This document shows, in pieces, positions 1 through 9,556 of a stretch of 64,000 bases of DNA. Position 1 is the first letter of the stretch. Every line of letters starts with the position of its first letter. The DNA comes from Lachnospiraceae bacterium. Its GTDB lineage: Bacteria > Bacillota_A > Clostridia > Lachnospirales > Lachnospiraceae. Position numbers and translations under genes: made by a program. The stretch covers positions 4,389 through 68,388 of the forward strand of contig JAIKXV010000113.1 of assembly GCA_024683935.1 (NCBI GenBank), written 5' to 3'. The notes below the pieces were generated by a model that saw nothing but the letters and a program-made list of their open reading frames with translations, was not told the origin of the DNA and did no database searches.

Positions 1-40
1 ACGATAGATTATAGTAAATAAACCATATTTTTTCAAGTTT

Positions 41-3000
41 TCAGCTTTTCAGGCGTATATTATCCTCTCCGAAGGCGGCTTTCAGGGTATTTATAAGCTC
101 AGTATCACCGCTCACGTTCTGCGACGGAGGAAGGATTTTCTGCTGTTTTTCCTTATTGAGATAGATGATTACCCGGTCCCGTCCCTCCGACCTCGAAAGG
201 ATGGTATCAAGCTCCCGGGATCTCGCCTTGTATTCTTCCTTATCGGCAAAGCGTATATAGAGATCCCGGCCCACCTCATCAAAGGGTATGACCTCATCTA
301 TCATCAGCTGCCCGTCCTTTTCATCATCGGCTTTGACCCTGCCCTTTAAGAGCACCTTTGCATCTTCGGTCAGAAGCTCCGCATAACGGGAATAGATCCG
401 GGCCCATGCAATGCACTCCACTGTTCCCAGCATATCCTCCAGCATAAGGATAGCCATCGTGTCACCGGTTTTGGTCTGTCTCCGCCTTACCGAGGAGATC
501 ATGCCTCCGATCACCACCTTTTTCCCTTCCCGGACACCTATCTCGTTAGTCTCCGGATTCAGGGCAAAGTCCGTACTCACGGTATCAGTATGTTTTTTAA
601 GGAGATCCGTATATTCCTGCAGCGGATGCCCTGTAAGGTAGATGCCAAGGACTTCCTTTTCATAAGCGAGCTTTACCTCCTCCGGGAATTCCTCCGCCTC
701 GGGAAGAATATCGGCTCTGGTATCCTTTTCGTTGCCCTCATCCAGAAAATCAAACAGGGACATCTGTCCCGCTATGCTGTCCTTCTTCGAACGAACGGCG
801 TTTTCCAGCATTCCTTCATAGACTTCCATGTACTGACGCCGGTTTCCCGTAAATGAATCAAAAACCCCGGCCTTTATAAAAGCTTCAATGGTACGTTTAT
901 TTACTTCGGTTCCCGCCATCCGGTTGATGAAATCGGTAAAGGATGCGAATTCGCCGTTCTCCGAACGTTCCCTTTCCACGGCGCGGATCACCGACACTCC
1001 TACCGCCTTTATGGCAGAGAGCCCGTACCTTATCTCCTTTTCTCCCGCAGGCGAAAATCCCGAAACAGCCTTATTGATATCCGGAGGCAGAAGCTTTATG
1101 CCCATGGATCTCGCCGATATCATATAGCCGGCAAGCTTAACCGTATTATCCTGGACTGATGTCATGAGGCTCGACATGAATTCCACCGGATAGTAACACT
1201 TCAGATACGCTGTCTGCATCGTGATATAGGCGTAACAGGCGGCATGGGATTTATTAAAAGCATACTTCGCAAAGTCATTCATGCTGGCGTAGATCTCCAG
1301 TGCAGCTTCTTCGCTTATGCCCTTTGCAATACAGCCGGGTATCTTCTGCATGGTTCCACGGACCTTCATTTCTCCGCCATAAACGAAGATATCACGGCTC
1401 TCGTCAATTACCTTCTGCTTCTTCTTGCTCATGGCGCGGCGGATGATATCGGCGCCGCCTAAAGAATAGCCGGCAAGATCCCGGAATATCTGCATTACCT
1501 GTTCCTGATAGACTATGCAGCCGTATGTGGGTTTCAGTATAGGTTCCAGTTCCGGACAGACGTAATGCACATTGTCTTTATTCTTCTTTCCGGCGATATA
1601 CTGGGGGATAAAGTCCATCGGTCCCGGTCTGTAGAGGGCGATACCCGCTATGATATCCTCCAGCTTTTCGGGAGAAAGCTCCTTCATGAAGCGCTGCATA
1701 CCTCCGGACTCCAGCTGGAATATGCCGTCTGTCTCTCCCGTCGAAATAAATTTCAGTGTTTTTTCGTCATCATAATCAATCTTATCTATATCGAGATTTC
1801 CGCCGTGACGCTCGTTTATGAATCCAACCGCATTCTGTATCACGGTAAGGGTCCTGAGTCCCAGGAAATCCATCTTTAAGAGCCCCAGTTCTTCCAGGGT
1901 GGTCATCGTGAACTGAGTCGTTACTTCTCCGTTGGAACCGCGGGAAAGCGGTACATAATTATCCGCATCCTCCGGTGTAATAAGGATACCCGCTGCATGC
2001 ATGGAGGTATGCCGGGGCAGTCCCTCCAGCTTCATGCTCATATCAATGACCAGCTTCACCTCGGGATCTGCATCATAGAGCTTCTTCAGATCATTATTCT
2101 CCGCCATGGCCTTTTTCAGGGTGATATTCAGTTCGTTCGGGATCATCTTTGACAGATTGTCACCGAAAGCATAGGGAAGATCCATGACCCGGGCCACATC
2201 CCTGATAACTCCCTTGGCCGCCAGGGTACCGAAGGTCACTATCTGCACGCACTTTGACCTGCCGTATTTCTCTACCACATAGTCAATGACCTCCTGCCTC
2301 TTTTCAAAGGCAAAATCCACATCTATATCGGGCATGGACACCCTTTCGGGATTCAGGAATCTTTCAAATAGGAGGTCGTACCGCACCGGATCAATATCCG
2401 TGATCTTCAGCGCGTATGAAACAAGGCTTCCCGCTGCGGATCCCCTTCCGGGTCCTACCGGGATGTCATGTTCTCTTGCGAAATTGATATAGTCCCAGAC
2501 TATCAGGAAATAGTCCACGTATCCCATAGTCTCTATGACTGAGAGCTCATACTCCATCCTGTCATGCAGGGTTCCGTCATCATCGGGATAGCGCTGCTTA
2601 AAGCCCTCATCACAGAGGTATCTTAAATACTCGCGGGAGTCCTTAAAATTCCCGGGCACGGTAAAATGCGGAAGCTTCGTATTATGAAACTCTATATCCA
2701 CATTGCATCTGTCCGCGATCATCTGGGTATTTTCAATGGCTTCCGGTATATAGGAAAAGAGACTTCTCATCTCCTCTTCGGATTTCACGTAGTACTGGCC
2801 GCCCTCGTATCTCATACGGTCGGTGTCGCTCAGCTTCTTACCGGTCTGCAGACACAGAAGTATGTCATGGGGTTCTGCATCCGTATCATAGGTGTAATGG
2901 CAGTCATTGGTGCAGACAAGAGGGATATCCAGCTTACGCGACATGGATACCAATGTCTGATCTACCAACTGCTGTTCCTTTATACCGTGATCCTGGAGTT

Positions 3001-3520
3001 CGAGGAAGAAATTGCCTTTGCCGAAGATCTTCAGATAGCGTTCCGCCGCGGCTTCCGCTTCTCCGACGAGACCCCTTACTATATCTTTCGGGATCTCTCC
3101 TGCAAGGCAGGCTGACAGGGCTATTATGCCCTCATGATATTTTTCCAGAGTTTCCATATCTACTCTGGGCTTATAATAATAGCCCTCCGTAAATCCTATG
3201 GAAACAATCTTCATTAGATTATGATAGCCGGTATTGTTTTCAGCCAGGAGCACCAGATGGTGGTACCTGTCCTCATTCATACCGGCTTCTTTATCAAATC
3301 TGGAGCCGGGGGAGACATAGATCTCACACCCCAGCACCGGATTTATTTCTGCATCTCTGCAGGCATTGTAAAAATCGATCACGCCATACATGACTCCGTG
3401 GTCAGTAATGGCTGCCGCGTTCATTCCGAGTTCTTTTACCCTCGCCACATATTCTTTTATCTTGTTGGAACCATCCAGCAGGGAGTATTCCGTGTGTGTA
3501 TGTAAATGAACGAAGCTCAT
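41..3520 (-). CDS. dnaE: DNA polymerase III alpha subunit (DnaE)
   Basis: Catalytic alpha subunit of a C-family replicative DNA polymerase, 1159 residues, normal for DnaE. The N-terminal PHP domain opens with HLHTHTEYSLLDG (residues 5-17). The palm carries PDIDVDF near residue 397 and the family block RPGPMDF follows further on. A helix-hairpin-helix region and an OB-fold lie toward the C-terminus. There is no inserted exonuclease, so it is DnaE and not PolC; clostridia normally have both. It lies 82 nt downstream of metK on the same strand, separated by a copy of a dispersed repeat. The only SD-like stretch (AAGGA, about 11 nt before ATG) is supplied by that repeat. Identification is very secure. 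Confidence 0.97.
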   Translation of the reverse strand: MSFVHLHTHTEYSLLDGSNKIKEYVARVKELGMNAAAITDHGVMYGVIDFYNACRDAEINPVLGCEIYVSPGSRFDKEAGMNEDRYHHLVLLAENNTGYHNLMKIVSIGFTEGYYYKPRVDMETLEKYHEGIIALSACLAGEIPKDIVRGLVGEAEAAAERYLKIFGKGNFFLELQDHGIKEQQLVDQTLVSMSRKLDIPLVCTNDCHYTYDTDAEPHDILLCLQTGKKLSDTDRMRYEGGQYYVKSEEEMRSLFSYIPEAIENTQMIADRCNVDIEFHNTKLPHFTVPGNFKDSREYLRYLCDEGFKQRYPDDDGTLHDRMEYELSVIETMGYVDYFLIVWDYINFAREHDIPVGPGRGSAAGSLVSYALKITDIDPVRYDLLFERFLNPERVSMPDIDVDFAFEKRQEVIDYVVEKYGRSKCVQIVTFGTLAAKGVIRDVARVMDLPYAFGDNLSKMIPNELNITLKKAMAENNDLKKLYDADPEVKLVIDMSMKLEGLPRHTSMHAAGILITPEDADNYVPLSRGSNGEVTTQFTMTTLEELGLLKMDFLGLRTLTVIQNAVGFINERHGGNLDIDKIDYDDEKTLKFISTGETDGIFQLESGGMQRFMKELSPEKLEDIIAGIALYRPGPMDFIPQYIAGKKNKDNVHYVCPELEPILKPTYGCIVYQEQVMQIFRDLAGYSLGGADIIRRAMSKKKQKVIDESRDIFVYGGEMKVRGTMQKIPGCIAKGISEEAALEIYASMNDFAKYAFNKSHAACYAYITMQTAYLKCYYPVEFMSSLMTSVQDNTVKLAGYMISARSMGIKLLPPDINKAVSGFSPAGEKEIRYGLSAIKAVGVSVIRAVERERSENGEFASFTDFINRMAGTEVNKRTIEAFIKAGVFDSFTGNRRQYMEVYEGMLENAVRSKKDSIAGQMSLFDFLDEGNEKDTRADILPEAEEFPEEVKLAYEKEVLGIYLTGHPLQEYTDLLKKHTDTVSTDFALNPETNEIGVREGKKVVIGGMISSVRRRQTKTGDTMAILMLEDMLGTVECIAWARIYSRYAELLTEDAKVLLKGRVKADDEKDGQLMIDEVIPFDEVGRDLYIRFADKEEYKARSRELDTILSRSEGRDRVIIYLNKEKQQKILPPSQNVSGDTELINTLKAAFGEDNIRLKS

Positions 3521-3529
3521 ATTATTTAA

Positions 3530-3590
3530 GATCCTTCGCTGGCGCTCAGGATGACGTTATTGCGCAGGATGACATTTTTGCTCAGAAAGT
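3530..3590. repeat. Dispersed GATCCTTCGC/GCTCAGGATGAC repeat, copy 1
   Basis: Between metK and dnaE. A core GATCCTTCGC-ggc-GCTCAGGATGAC is followed by two partial tails (GCGCAGGATGACA and GCTCAG). ATCCT..GC can pair with GC..AGGAT, so the core can fold as a short hairpin. Related cores occur near 7150, 10785, 10905, 15480, 17010 and 21715, always between genes. Confidence 0.7.
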
Positions 3591-3602
3591 AGTCACTTTA
3601 TA

Positions 3603-4808
3603 TTAAAGGTACTTTTTCAGTGCGTCAACCTTGTCAAGCTTCTCCCAGGGGAGATCCACATCGGTTCTTCCGAAGTGTCCGTATGCTGCGGTCTGCTTGT
3701 AAATAGGACGACGGAGATCCAGCATCTTTATTATTCCTGCAGGACGGAGATCGAAGTTCTCACGGATGATCTTTGTGAGCTCTTCATCGCTTACTTTGCC
3801 TGTTCCGAAGCTGTCAGCCTGTATGGAAGTAGGCTCTGCAACGCCGATAGCATAGGAAAGCTGTATCTCAACCTGGTCTGCAAGACCCGCTGCCACTATG
3901 TTCTTTGCCACATATCTTGCGGCATAAGCTGCGGAACGGTCAACCTTTGTGCAGTCCTTTCCGGAGAAGGCTCCGCCGCCGTGACGTGCATACCCGCCGT
4001 AGGTGTCAACTATTATCTTTCTTCCTGTAAGACCGGCATCTCCGTGAGGTCCGCCGATAACGAAACGTCCGGTGGGGTTGATGTAGATCTTGGTCTTGTC
4101 GTCTATCATGCCCTTGGGAACAATGGGATCAAATACATACTTCTTTATATCCTTGTGGATCTGTTCCTGGGTCACGTCATCATCATGCTGGGTGGAGATA
4201 ACCACTGCCTCGAGACGTGAGGGCTTTCCGTTCTCGTCATATTCTACGGAAACCTGGGACTTTCCGTCGGGACGGAGATACTTCAGGGTTCCGTCCTTCC
4301 TTACCTTTGTAAGCTGAAGTGTAAGCTTGTGTGCAAGGTCGATGGGATAGGGCATATACTCCGGTGTCTCATTGGAAGCATATCCGAACATCATTCCCTG
4401 GTCGCCTGCTCCGATAGCGCCGATCTCTGCGTCTGACATATTCTTTTCCAGAGCCTTCATATCAGCCTTGGTCTCCAGAGCATTGTCAACGCCCATGGCG
4501 ATATCTGCAGACTGCTCGTCGATAGCGGTAAATACTGCGCAGGTGTCGGCATCAAAGCCATACTCTGACTTGGTGTATCCGATCTCACGTACGGTATCCC
4601 TTACTGTCTTCTGGATGTCTACATATGCCTTTGTGGTGATCTCTCCGGTTACAACCACGAAACCGGTGCAGGCCATGGTCTCACAAGCCACACGGCTCAT
4701 GGGATCCTGTTTCATGCATTCATCGAGAATAGCGTCGCTGATCGCGTCGCAGACCTTATCGGGATGTCCCTCTGTAACTGACTCGGATGTAAATAGTCTT
4801 TTTTCCAT
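3603..4808 (-). CDS. metK: S-adenosylmethionine synthetase (MetK)
   Basis: Makes S-adenosylmethionine from methionine and ATP in the cytosol. 401 residues, normal for the family. Motifs seen: [17 protein letters not shown] near the N-terminus, the adenine/phosphate loop [12 protein letters not shown], and the glycine-rich [19 protein letters not shown]. The start at 4808 is chosen over an in-frame ATG 30 codons upstream because AAAGGAGCAACA sits directly before it, and because the upstream extension would translate the terminator hairpin. Expression should be controlled by the SAM-I riboswitch and terminator in its leader. Confidence 0.97.
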   Translation of the reverse strand: MEKRLFTSESVTEGHPDKVCDAISDAILDECMKQDPMSRVACETMACTGFVVVTGEITTKAYVDIQKTVRDTVREIGYTKSEYGFDADTCAVFTAIDEQSADIAMGVDNALETKADMKALEKNMSDAEIGAIGAGDQGMMFGYASNETPEYMPYPIDLAHKLTLQLTKVRKDGTLKYLRPDGKSQVSVEYDENGKPSRLEAVVISTQHDDDVTQEQIHKDIKKYVFDPIVPKGMIDDKTKIYINPTGRFVIGGPHGDAGLTGRKIIVDTYGGYARHGGGAFSGKDCTKVDRSAAYAARYVAKNIVAAGLADQVEIQLSYAIGVAEPTSIQADSFGTGKVSDEELTKIIRENFDLRPAGIIKMLDLRRPIYKQTAAYGHFGRTDVDLPWEKLDKVDALKKYL

Positions 4809-4842
4809 ATTGTTGCTCCTTTCTTTGTTTGCAAATGTTGAA

Positions 4843-4874
4843 ATGAAAAGAGTCCACCTTTTCAGAGTGGACTC
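4843..4874 (-). terminator. Riboswitch-controlled terminator of metK leader
   Basis: In the transcript GAGTCCAC and GTGGACTC (arms at 4867-4874 and 4850-4857) form an 8-bp stem with a nine-base loop, followed by TTTTCATTT. It lies between the SAM-I aptamer and the metK ribosome binding site, as expected for transcriptional attenuation. Confidence 0.9.
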
Positions 4875-4890
4875 GATCTTTTCATCAAAT

Positions 4891-5000
4891 CCTCTCATTG
4901 TTCGATATTACTCGCTCAAGGGTGGCACCTTCCCGTTTACTTCAGGGAGGTTGTCGTGACTTCACAGATCCTTTGCATCTCCATCACTCTTAATAAGAGA
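4891..5000 (-). ncRNA. SAM-I (S-box) riboswitch
   Basis: Read on the minus strand, the S-box landmarks appear in order: CTCTTATTAAGAG, then GATGGAG, TGTGAAGTCACGACAACC, AAGGTGCCA and GAGCGAGTAA. The P1 helix is visible: CTCTTATT at 4992-4999 pairs with AATGAGAG at 4892-4899 (one G-U). It sits between rbr and metK and is followed by a terminator, so high SAM should stop metK transcription. Start and end are set by P1. Confidence 0.92.
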
Positions 5001-5041
5001 ATATTTTTCGAATATTCATTTGTGAACTGTTTTCGACTCCT

Positions 5042-5070
5042 AATTTACATCCTTAAGGAGATCTTGTCAA
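5042..5070 (-). promoter_or_regulatory. Probable metK promoter
   Basis: TTGACA (5065-5070) and TAAATT (5042-5047) with a 17-nt spacer. The -35 overlaps the rbr stop codon. Transcription would start near 5035, just before the riboswitch. The -10 matches only four of six positions. Confidence 0.55.
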
Positions 5071-5606
5071 TAATTCTCTTCGTGCACCTCAAAGAAGGAC
5101 TGAGGATGAGCACATACAGGGCAGGCTGCGGGAGCCTTTGTGCCAACTACGATATGTCCGCAGTTGCGGCACTCCCAAACCTTTACTTCGCTCTTCTCGA
5201 ATACCTGTTTTGTCTCGACATTCTGAAGGAGCTTTCTGTATCTCTCCTCGTGCATCTTCTCAACGGCGGCAACCCCTCTGAATTTTGCAGCAAGTGCGGT
5301 GAACCCCTCTTCCTCCGCTTCCTTTGCCATACGCTCATACATATCGGTCCACTCGAAGTTCTCACCGTCAGCGGCAGCCTTCAGGTTTTCCGGTGTATCT
5401 CCCAGCATACCCAGCTCCTTGAACCAGAGCTTGGCATGTTCTTTTTCATTTTCCGCGGTCTTTAAGAACATAGCCGCGATCTGCTCGTATCCGGCTTTTT
5501 TTGCAACGGATGCGAAGTATGTGTACTTGTTCCTTGCCTGAGATTCTCCTGCGAAAGCTTCAAGGAGATTCTTCTCTGTCTTTGTTCCTGCATAAGGGTT
5601 TGCCAT
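5067..5606 (-). CDS. rbr: Rubrerythrin
   Basis: Non-haem iron peroxidase that reduces hydrogen peroxide in the anaerobe cytosol. 179 residues. The N-terminal ferritin-like diiron domain shows ESQARNKY (near residue 20), ENEKEHAK and EKMHEERY. The C-terminal rubredoxin-like domain has two Cys pairs, CRNC and CPVC, for one Fe(SCys)4 site. A strong AAAGGAGG precedes the ATG. It has its own promoter inside the end of the upstream regulator-kinase gene, so it is probably transcribed apart from the ECF operon. Its presence supports an anaerobic lifestyle. Confidence 0.95.
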   Translation of the reverse strand: MANPYAGTKTEKNLLEAFAGESQARNKYTYFASVAKKAGYEQIAAMFLKTAENEKEHAKLWFKELGMLGDTPENLKAAADGENFEWTDMYERMAKEAEEEGFTALAAKFRGVAAVEKMHEERYRKLLQNVETKQVFEKSEVKVWECRNCGHIVVGTKAPAACPVCAHPQSFFEVHEENY

Positions 5607-5669
5607 TTTGTGTCCTCCTTTGTAATAAGTATTTTTTTGCCGGGAAAAATATCCCGGCGAAGTACTGAC

Positions 5670-5698
5670 AGTATAACACTTTTATCGTGATTTGTCTT
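5670..5698 (-). promoter_or_regulatory. Probable rbr promoter (extended -10)
   Basis: AAGACA (5693-5698), 17-nt spacer, TATACT (5670-5675) preceded by TGT, giving an extended -10 TGTTATACT. It overlaps the 3' end of the niaR-pfkB fusion gene. A GCCGGGA/TCCCGGC stem (5639-5658) lies in the leader, but it is followed by A residues and is not a terminator. Confidence 0.6.
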
Positions 5699-7136
5699 TA
5701 TTAATTACTTCTTCAAAAACCGGCGGATCATAATCATAACCAATGCCTATGCTGCCCTCCTTTACCACCACCGTGGCAGCATGATCCGCAGCCGCTTTCA
5801 GGCTCATCTTTATAAGCGAAGCCCCATCCTCGCCCTCTTTTTTCCCGTTGATATAGGCCGTGAGGAAGGCACCGATAAAGGAATCTCCGGCACCGAGAGC
5901 GTCGGTTGCCGCGACCTTTTTTACCTCATGGACATAGTAGTTTTCTCCGTCAAAAGCTATGATGGGGTCACAGCCCCTGGTTCCTATGGCTGTCCGGCAG
6001 CCCTTTTCCACGCATCTTTTCAGAACCCTTTTGATCTCGTTTTCTTCTAAATGGCTGCAGGAAAAGAATCCGTACTTTATATGCGGAGAGATCTCATCAA
6101 TATCATCATCCGTAAAGGCGGAATGGAAATCATAGCAGATATCTATGCCATCCTTTTCATGAAGCCGCTTTATGGTTTCCGGAGACACATCCGCCACCCG
6201 GCCCATTGTGACAACATCAAAGCTCTTCACGTATTCCATTTCTTCCGGCGTAAAGCGCACCGGATACAGATCTGTCACTCCCTCTTTATTCCAGTCGAGG
6301 AAGATCCTGTCACCGTCCTCCTTTAATACCACCAGGCTGTAACCGCTGGAGCCCTTTTCATGGCGGCATCTGGAGATATCCACCTTTAATTCCTTCAGGG
6401 TTTCTTCCAGCAGCTCTCCCGCCAGATCATTTCCGAAAACTCCGAGGAACCCCGCCTCTGCATTTAAGAGCGCGGCGTTGCAGACCACATTGAATTCGTT
6501 CCCTCCGGGATACATCCTTTTCTTTTCCGGATAAATATCCATCGTGGCAACTCCGGTTCCCAGTATACGCACCTTTTTCCGGGGTTTCTCTCCCTTTTCC
6601 TTCCAGAAGTCCACCGGCTCATAGTCCTGAAGCGATGCAAGATAGCCCTTTTCACTTAGTTTTTCCTGAATGATATCTAAAAGCGCTTCGGAATTTGCAC
6701 TGACAGTATGATAATGATAGCCGTCGGTGATATTTTTTAAGAGGCTGGATCTCCCGCTTTCTATATCAGACATAAAGCGGTCTATGTCCGTGCGGTTTGC
6801 GATATCAAGCCCGGCTTTTACGGTACCGTATACCTTGTGATAAACAAAGACATCCTGCACGGTTCCTCCGAGATCGGTAATAAGCTTCAGCTCGTCCCTG
6901 ACCTCTTCGTCGCTGTGCTGCACTTTGAATACCCGGGTGGCGCTTTTTCTCTGCTTCAGGACATATCCGTTGGTAGTGGACTCTATCTCATGGCGTTCCG
7001 CCCTGAGCAATGCTATGTCCTGGACTATGACCTGACGGCTCACCTTGAAATGCTTTGCCAGGCTGTTGCCGGAAAGCGGTTCCCTGGCGGTTTCCAGGAG
7101 TTCTATTATTTTTTTCAGTCTGCTGTTTTTTTCCAT
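5682..7136 (-). CDS. NiaR-type repressor fused to PfkB-family kinase
   Basis: 484 residues with two fused halves. Residues 1-60 are a winged HTH and 66-170 a 3H domain, together matching NiaR/YrxA, the niacin-responsive repressor. The family metal ligands are present as H74, E82, H141 and H143 (HYH). After a short linker, residues 188-470 form a ribokinase/PfkB kinase closest by eye to fructoselysine 6-kinase (DIYP...PGGN at 201-213). Signature 2 is DALGAGDSFIGAFL (412-425), with likely catalytic base D418. Both halves look intact. It is the last gene of the ECF operon, 21 nt after ecfA, with no clear SD. Inference: it senses a pyridine compound, represses this operon, and phosphorylates the imported substrate, possibly a nicotinoyl or nicotinamide riboside. 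The substrate is unproven. Confidence 0.85.
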   Translation of the reverse strand: MEKNSRLKKIIELLETAREPLSGNSLAKHFKVSRQVIVQDIALLRAERHEIESTTNGYVLKQRKSATRVFKVQHSDEEVRDELKLITDLGGTVQDVFVYHKVYGTVKAGLDIANRTDIDRFMSDIESGRSSLLKNITDGYHYHTVSANSEALLDIIQEKLSEKGYLASLQDYEPVDFWKEKGEKPRKKVRILGTGVATMDIYPEKKRMYPGGNEFNVVCNAALLNAEAGFLGVFGNDLAGELLEETLKELKVDISRCRHEKGSSGYSLVVLKEDGDRIFLDWNKEGVTDLYPVRFTPEEMEYVKSFDVVTMGRVADVSPETIKRLHEKDGIDICYDFHSAFTDDDIDEISPHIKYGFFSCSHLEENEIKRVLKRCVEKGCRTAIGTRGCDPIIAFDGENYYVHEVKKVAATDALGAGDSFIGAFLTAYINGKKEGEDGASLIKMSLKAAADHAATVVVKEGSIGIGYDYDPPVFEEVINKDKSR

Positions 7137-7157
7137 ATTATGATGACAAAAGGCTGC

Positions 7158-8792
7158 TCAGGATGACAGTTTTTCACGAAGCGAAATAAGGTAGGGTTTC
7201 TGAAGCCTCGCTTCTTTTAAGACCTCATCCTCCGAAAATACCTTTTCCGCACTGCCCTCGGACAGGATCCTGCCGTGGGCCATCACGATAACCCTTTCAA
7301 AATATTCTTCCACAAAATCCATATCGTGGAGTATGGCTATCACCAGCTTTCCTCTTGATGAAAGCTCCTTAATCATTTCACCTATGAGGCGTCTTCCCTC
7401 ATAATCCTGTGCGATGGTGGGCTCATCCAGTATGATCACATCCGTATCCATGGCGACCACTGAAGCAATGGCTGTCATCTTTCTCTCATGGAGCTCCAGA
7501 TCGTATGGATTTACATCCTCTCTGCCCTTTAATCCCATGAGCTCCAGGGCTTTCAGGGATTCTTCCTTCGCCTTGTCCTCGCTCATGCCGATATTAAGCG
7601 GTCCGAACATCGTCTCATCCAGGACCCTGTATTTGAATATCTGGTCATCCGGATTCTGGAAAACATATCCCACCTTGTCTGCCAGCATGGCAACGGTCTT
7701 GCCCGAGATATCCTCATTCCTGAAGAGGATCCTGCCCCCTATAGGCTTTAATAGTCCTTTAAGCAGTCTGACCAGGGTAGTCTTCCCTGCACCGTTCTGA
7801 CCGATAATGGCTGTGGGGCGGTTATCCAGCCCGAGTACAAGCTTCTTAAATATATCCGTGCCTTCGGTGTAATAAAAGTCCACATCCTCCATGCGGAAGA
7901 TATCCTCGCTTTTTTCGCTAATATTAGCGGGCTTCGTCTGCATTTCCGGCTGTACTCCCTTTTCCCGGAAAAGCTTCTCCGTATCCTCCAGCGTCACGGG
8001 ACAGGTGCCGTCAGGCAGCGACAGTCCGTATTCCCGGCTGATCCTCACATATGCCGGAGGCTGTACTCCGTAGGTTTCCAGATCGTCCCTTGAAAAGATC
8101 TTTTCCGGAGTGTCGATATCCACGACCCGGCCCTCGTGCATCAGGATTATCCGGTCGCAGTACCTGGCCAGCTTTTCCAGCTTCTGCTCTATCATTATGA
8201 TGGTGATGCCTGTATCCGTAAGGTCATCCACCACCCGGAAAACCTCCTCCGTCCCCTGGGGATCCAGCTGGGATGTGGGTTCGTCCAGTATAATGATGTC
8301 GGGCTCCATGCAGAGGATGCTCGCTATGGCTACTCTCTGCATCTGTCCGCCGGAGAGTTCAAAGGGATTCCTGTCCCTGTATTCCCATATCTCAAGCCTT
8401 TTCAGAACCTCCCGGACCTTTTCCTTTATCACCGCCGGATCGGTTCCTAAGTTCTGCAGCCCGTAGGCCACCTCGTTAAAAACAGTTTCCGCAGCCCCGG
8501 ACAGCTGATTAAAGGGATTCTGGAAGATAAGTCCCACGTTTTCGCACATCTCTTCCACGGGAGTTTCCTCCACCGTAACGCCCTTTACTTCCACCCTGCC
8601 GCCGTAGGCTCCGTTATAGAATCTTGGCACCAGTCCGTTTACCGCCTGTCCGAGGGTGCTTTTCCCGGCGCCGTTCCGGCCTGCGATACCTATGAATTCT
8701 CCCTTTTCTATCTCAATGGAAACATCATTCAAAGCGAGCTTCTCTGTTTTCGGGTACCTGTATTTCAGGTGGTCGATCTTTATGATTGCCAT
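7158..8792 (-). CDS. ECF transporter, fused double ATPase (EcfA-EcfA')
   Basis: 544 residues with two ABC ATPase domains in one chain. Domain 1: Walker A GRNGAGKST (near 28), signature LSGGQMQR, Walker B IIILDEP. Domain 2: Walker A GQNGAGKTT, Walker B VIILDEP, but the signature is ELHERK in place of LSGGQ, so one of the two composite ATP sites is probably weak. The start at 8792 is preferred because GGAGGG lies eight bases before it; an in-frame ATG 15 nt upstream overlaps that SD. It overlaps the ecfT stop by 13 nt, implying translational coupling. It powers uptake through EcfT and the S component. Confidence 0.93.
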   Translation of the reverse strand: MAIIKIDHLKYRYPKTEKLALNDVSIEIEKGEFIGIAGRNGAGKSTLGQAVNGLVPRFYNGAYGGRVEVKGVTVEETPVEEMCENVGLIFQNPFNQLSGAAETVFNEVAYGLQNLGTDPAVIKEKVREVLKRLEIWEYRDRNPFELSGGQMQRVAIASILCMEPDIIILDEPTSQLDPQGTEEVFRVVDDLTDTGITIIMIEQKLEKLARYCDRIILMHEGRVVDIDTPEKIFSRDDLETYGVQPPAYVRISREYGLSLPDGTCPVTLEDTEKLFREKGVQPEMQTKPANISEKSEDIFRMEDVDFYYTEGTDIFKKLVLGLDNRPTAIIGQNGAGKTTLVRLLKGLLKPIGGRILFRNEDISGKTVAMLADKVGYVFQNPDDQIFKYRVLDETMFGPLNIGMSEDKAKEESLKALELMGLKGREDVNPYDLELHERKMTAIASVVAMDTDVIILDEPTIAQDYEGRRLIGEMIKELSSRGKLVIAILHDMDFVEEYFERVIVMAHGRILSEGSAEKVFSEDEVLKEARLQKPYLISLREKLSS

Positions 8793-9556
8793 GTCAGTAC
8801 CCTCCAAATGATAACGAGAATTATCATGATCACCAGCACAAGGCTCACGACGGTATCCGCCGGATTCTTCTGCCTTTCACTGATATAGCTTCTCTTATTC
8901 TTTCTGCCGAATCCCCTGACCTCCAGTGCTATCGCTCTCTCCCTGGTATTTATGAGGGCGCTCATCACCACCGGGGAAATAAGGGGAAGAAATGCCTTTA
9001 TCCTGGTAAGCACGGACCCTTCCGTTTCCATTCCCCGGCTTCTCTGGGCGTCCACTATGGTGTCCTTTGTTTTCATCATCTGGGGAACTATCTGGAATAC
9101 GGAATTAATCACATATCCGAACTTGGGCGAGAAACCTTTTTTCTCCATTTCCTCCACCAGATCCTGGGGAGAGGTGGTGAGGACAAAGACCGCAAAGGAA
9201 AGCAGCATATTTATGATATTCAGCGCTATCCTCAGGGCGTACAGCATTCCCTCTCTGTAAAAGGTCAGAACCCAGATCGAAAATATGGGATTTTCATTCT
9301 TGTGATAAAAAAGACCCTGGATAAGAAAGATCACTATTATCAGGGTAAATGAAAAGGCAACAAGAGGCAGGGCATGCTTAAATACCCTGCCTGTGATAAG
9401 CAGTATGAGGCTCATGGCTATAACAAGGGGGAAAAGGAAAAGCTTTCCCCCTATAAGCGGGATAAGTATGGCGGCAAGAACATATAAAAGCTTCGTAAAG
9501 GGATGAAGTCTGTTCAGCCACGTTCCCTTATCCTTATAGAGACTTAGTCCGCTCAT
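8780..9556 (-). CDS. ecfT: ECF transporter transmembrane subunit EcfT
   Basis: 258 residues with about five to six hydrophobic helices and the cytoplasmic coupling region of CbiQ/EcfT proteins. The Ala-Arg-Gly motifs are recognisable as AQRSRGME near residue 167 and LEVRGFGR near 212. The gene directly follows the S-component gene with no gap and overlaps ecfA. It should scaffold the S component to the ATPase in the membrane. Confidence 0.93.
   Translation of the reverse strand: MSGLSLYKDKGTWLNRLHPFTKLLYVLAAILIPLIGGKLFLFPLVIAMSLILLITGRVFKHALPLVAFSFTLIIVIFLIQGLFYHKNENPIFSIWVLTFYREGMLYALRIALNIINMLLSFAVFVLTTSPQDLVEEMEKKGFSPKFGYVINSVFQIVPQMMKTKDTIVDAQRSRGMETEGSVLTRIKAFLPLISPVVMSALINTRERAIALEVRGFGRKNKRSYISERQKNPADTVVSLVLVIMIILVIIWRVLTWQS

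Noticed and set aside
4809..4898. Upstream 30-codon extension of metK
   Set aside because: It would translate through the riboswitch terminator; the ATG at 4808 has a good SD.
5639..5658. GCCGGGA/TCCCGGC hairpin as terminator of the ECF operon
   Set aside because: On the minus strand it is followed by A residues, not T.
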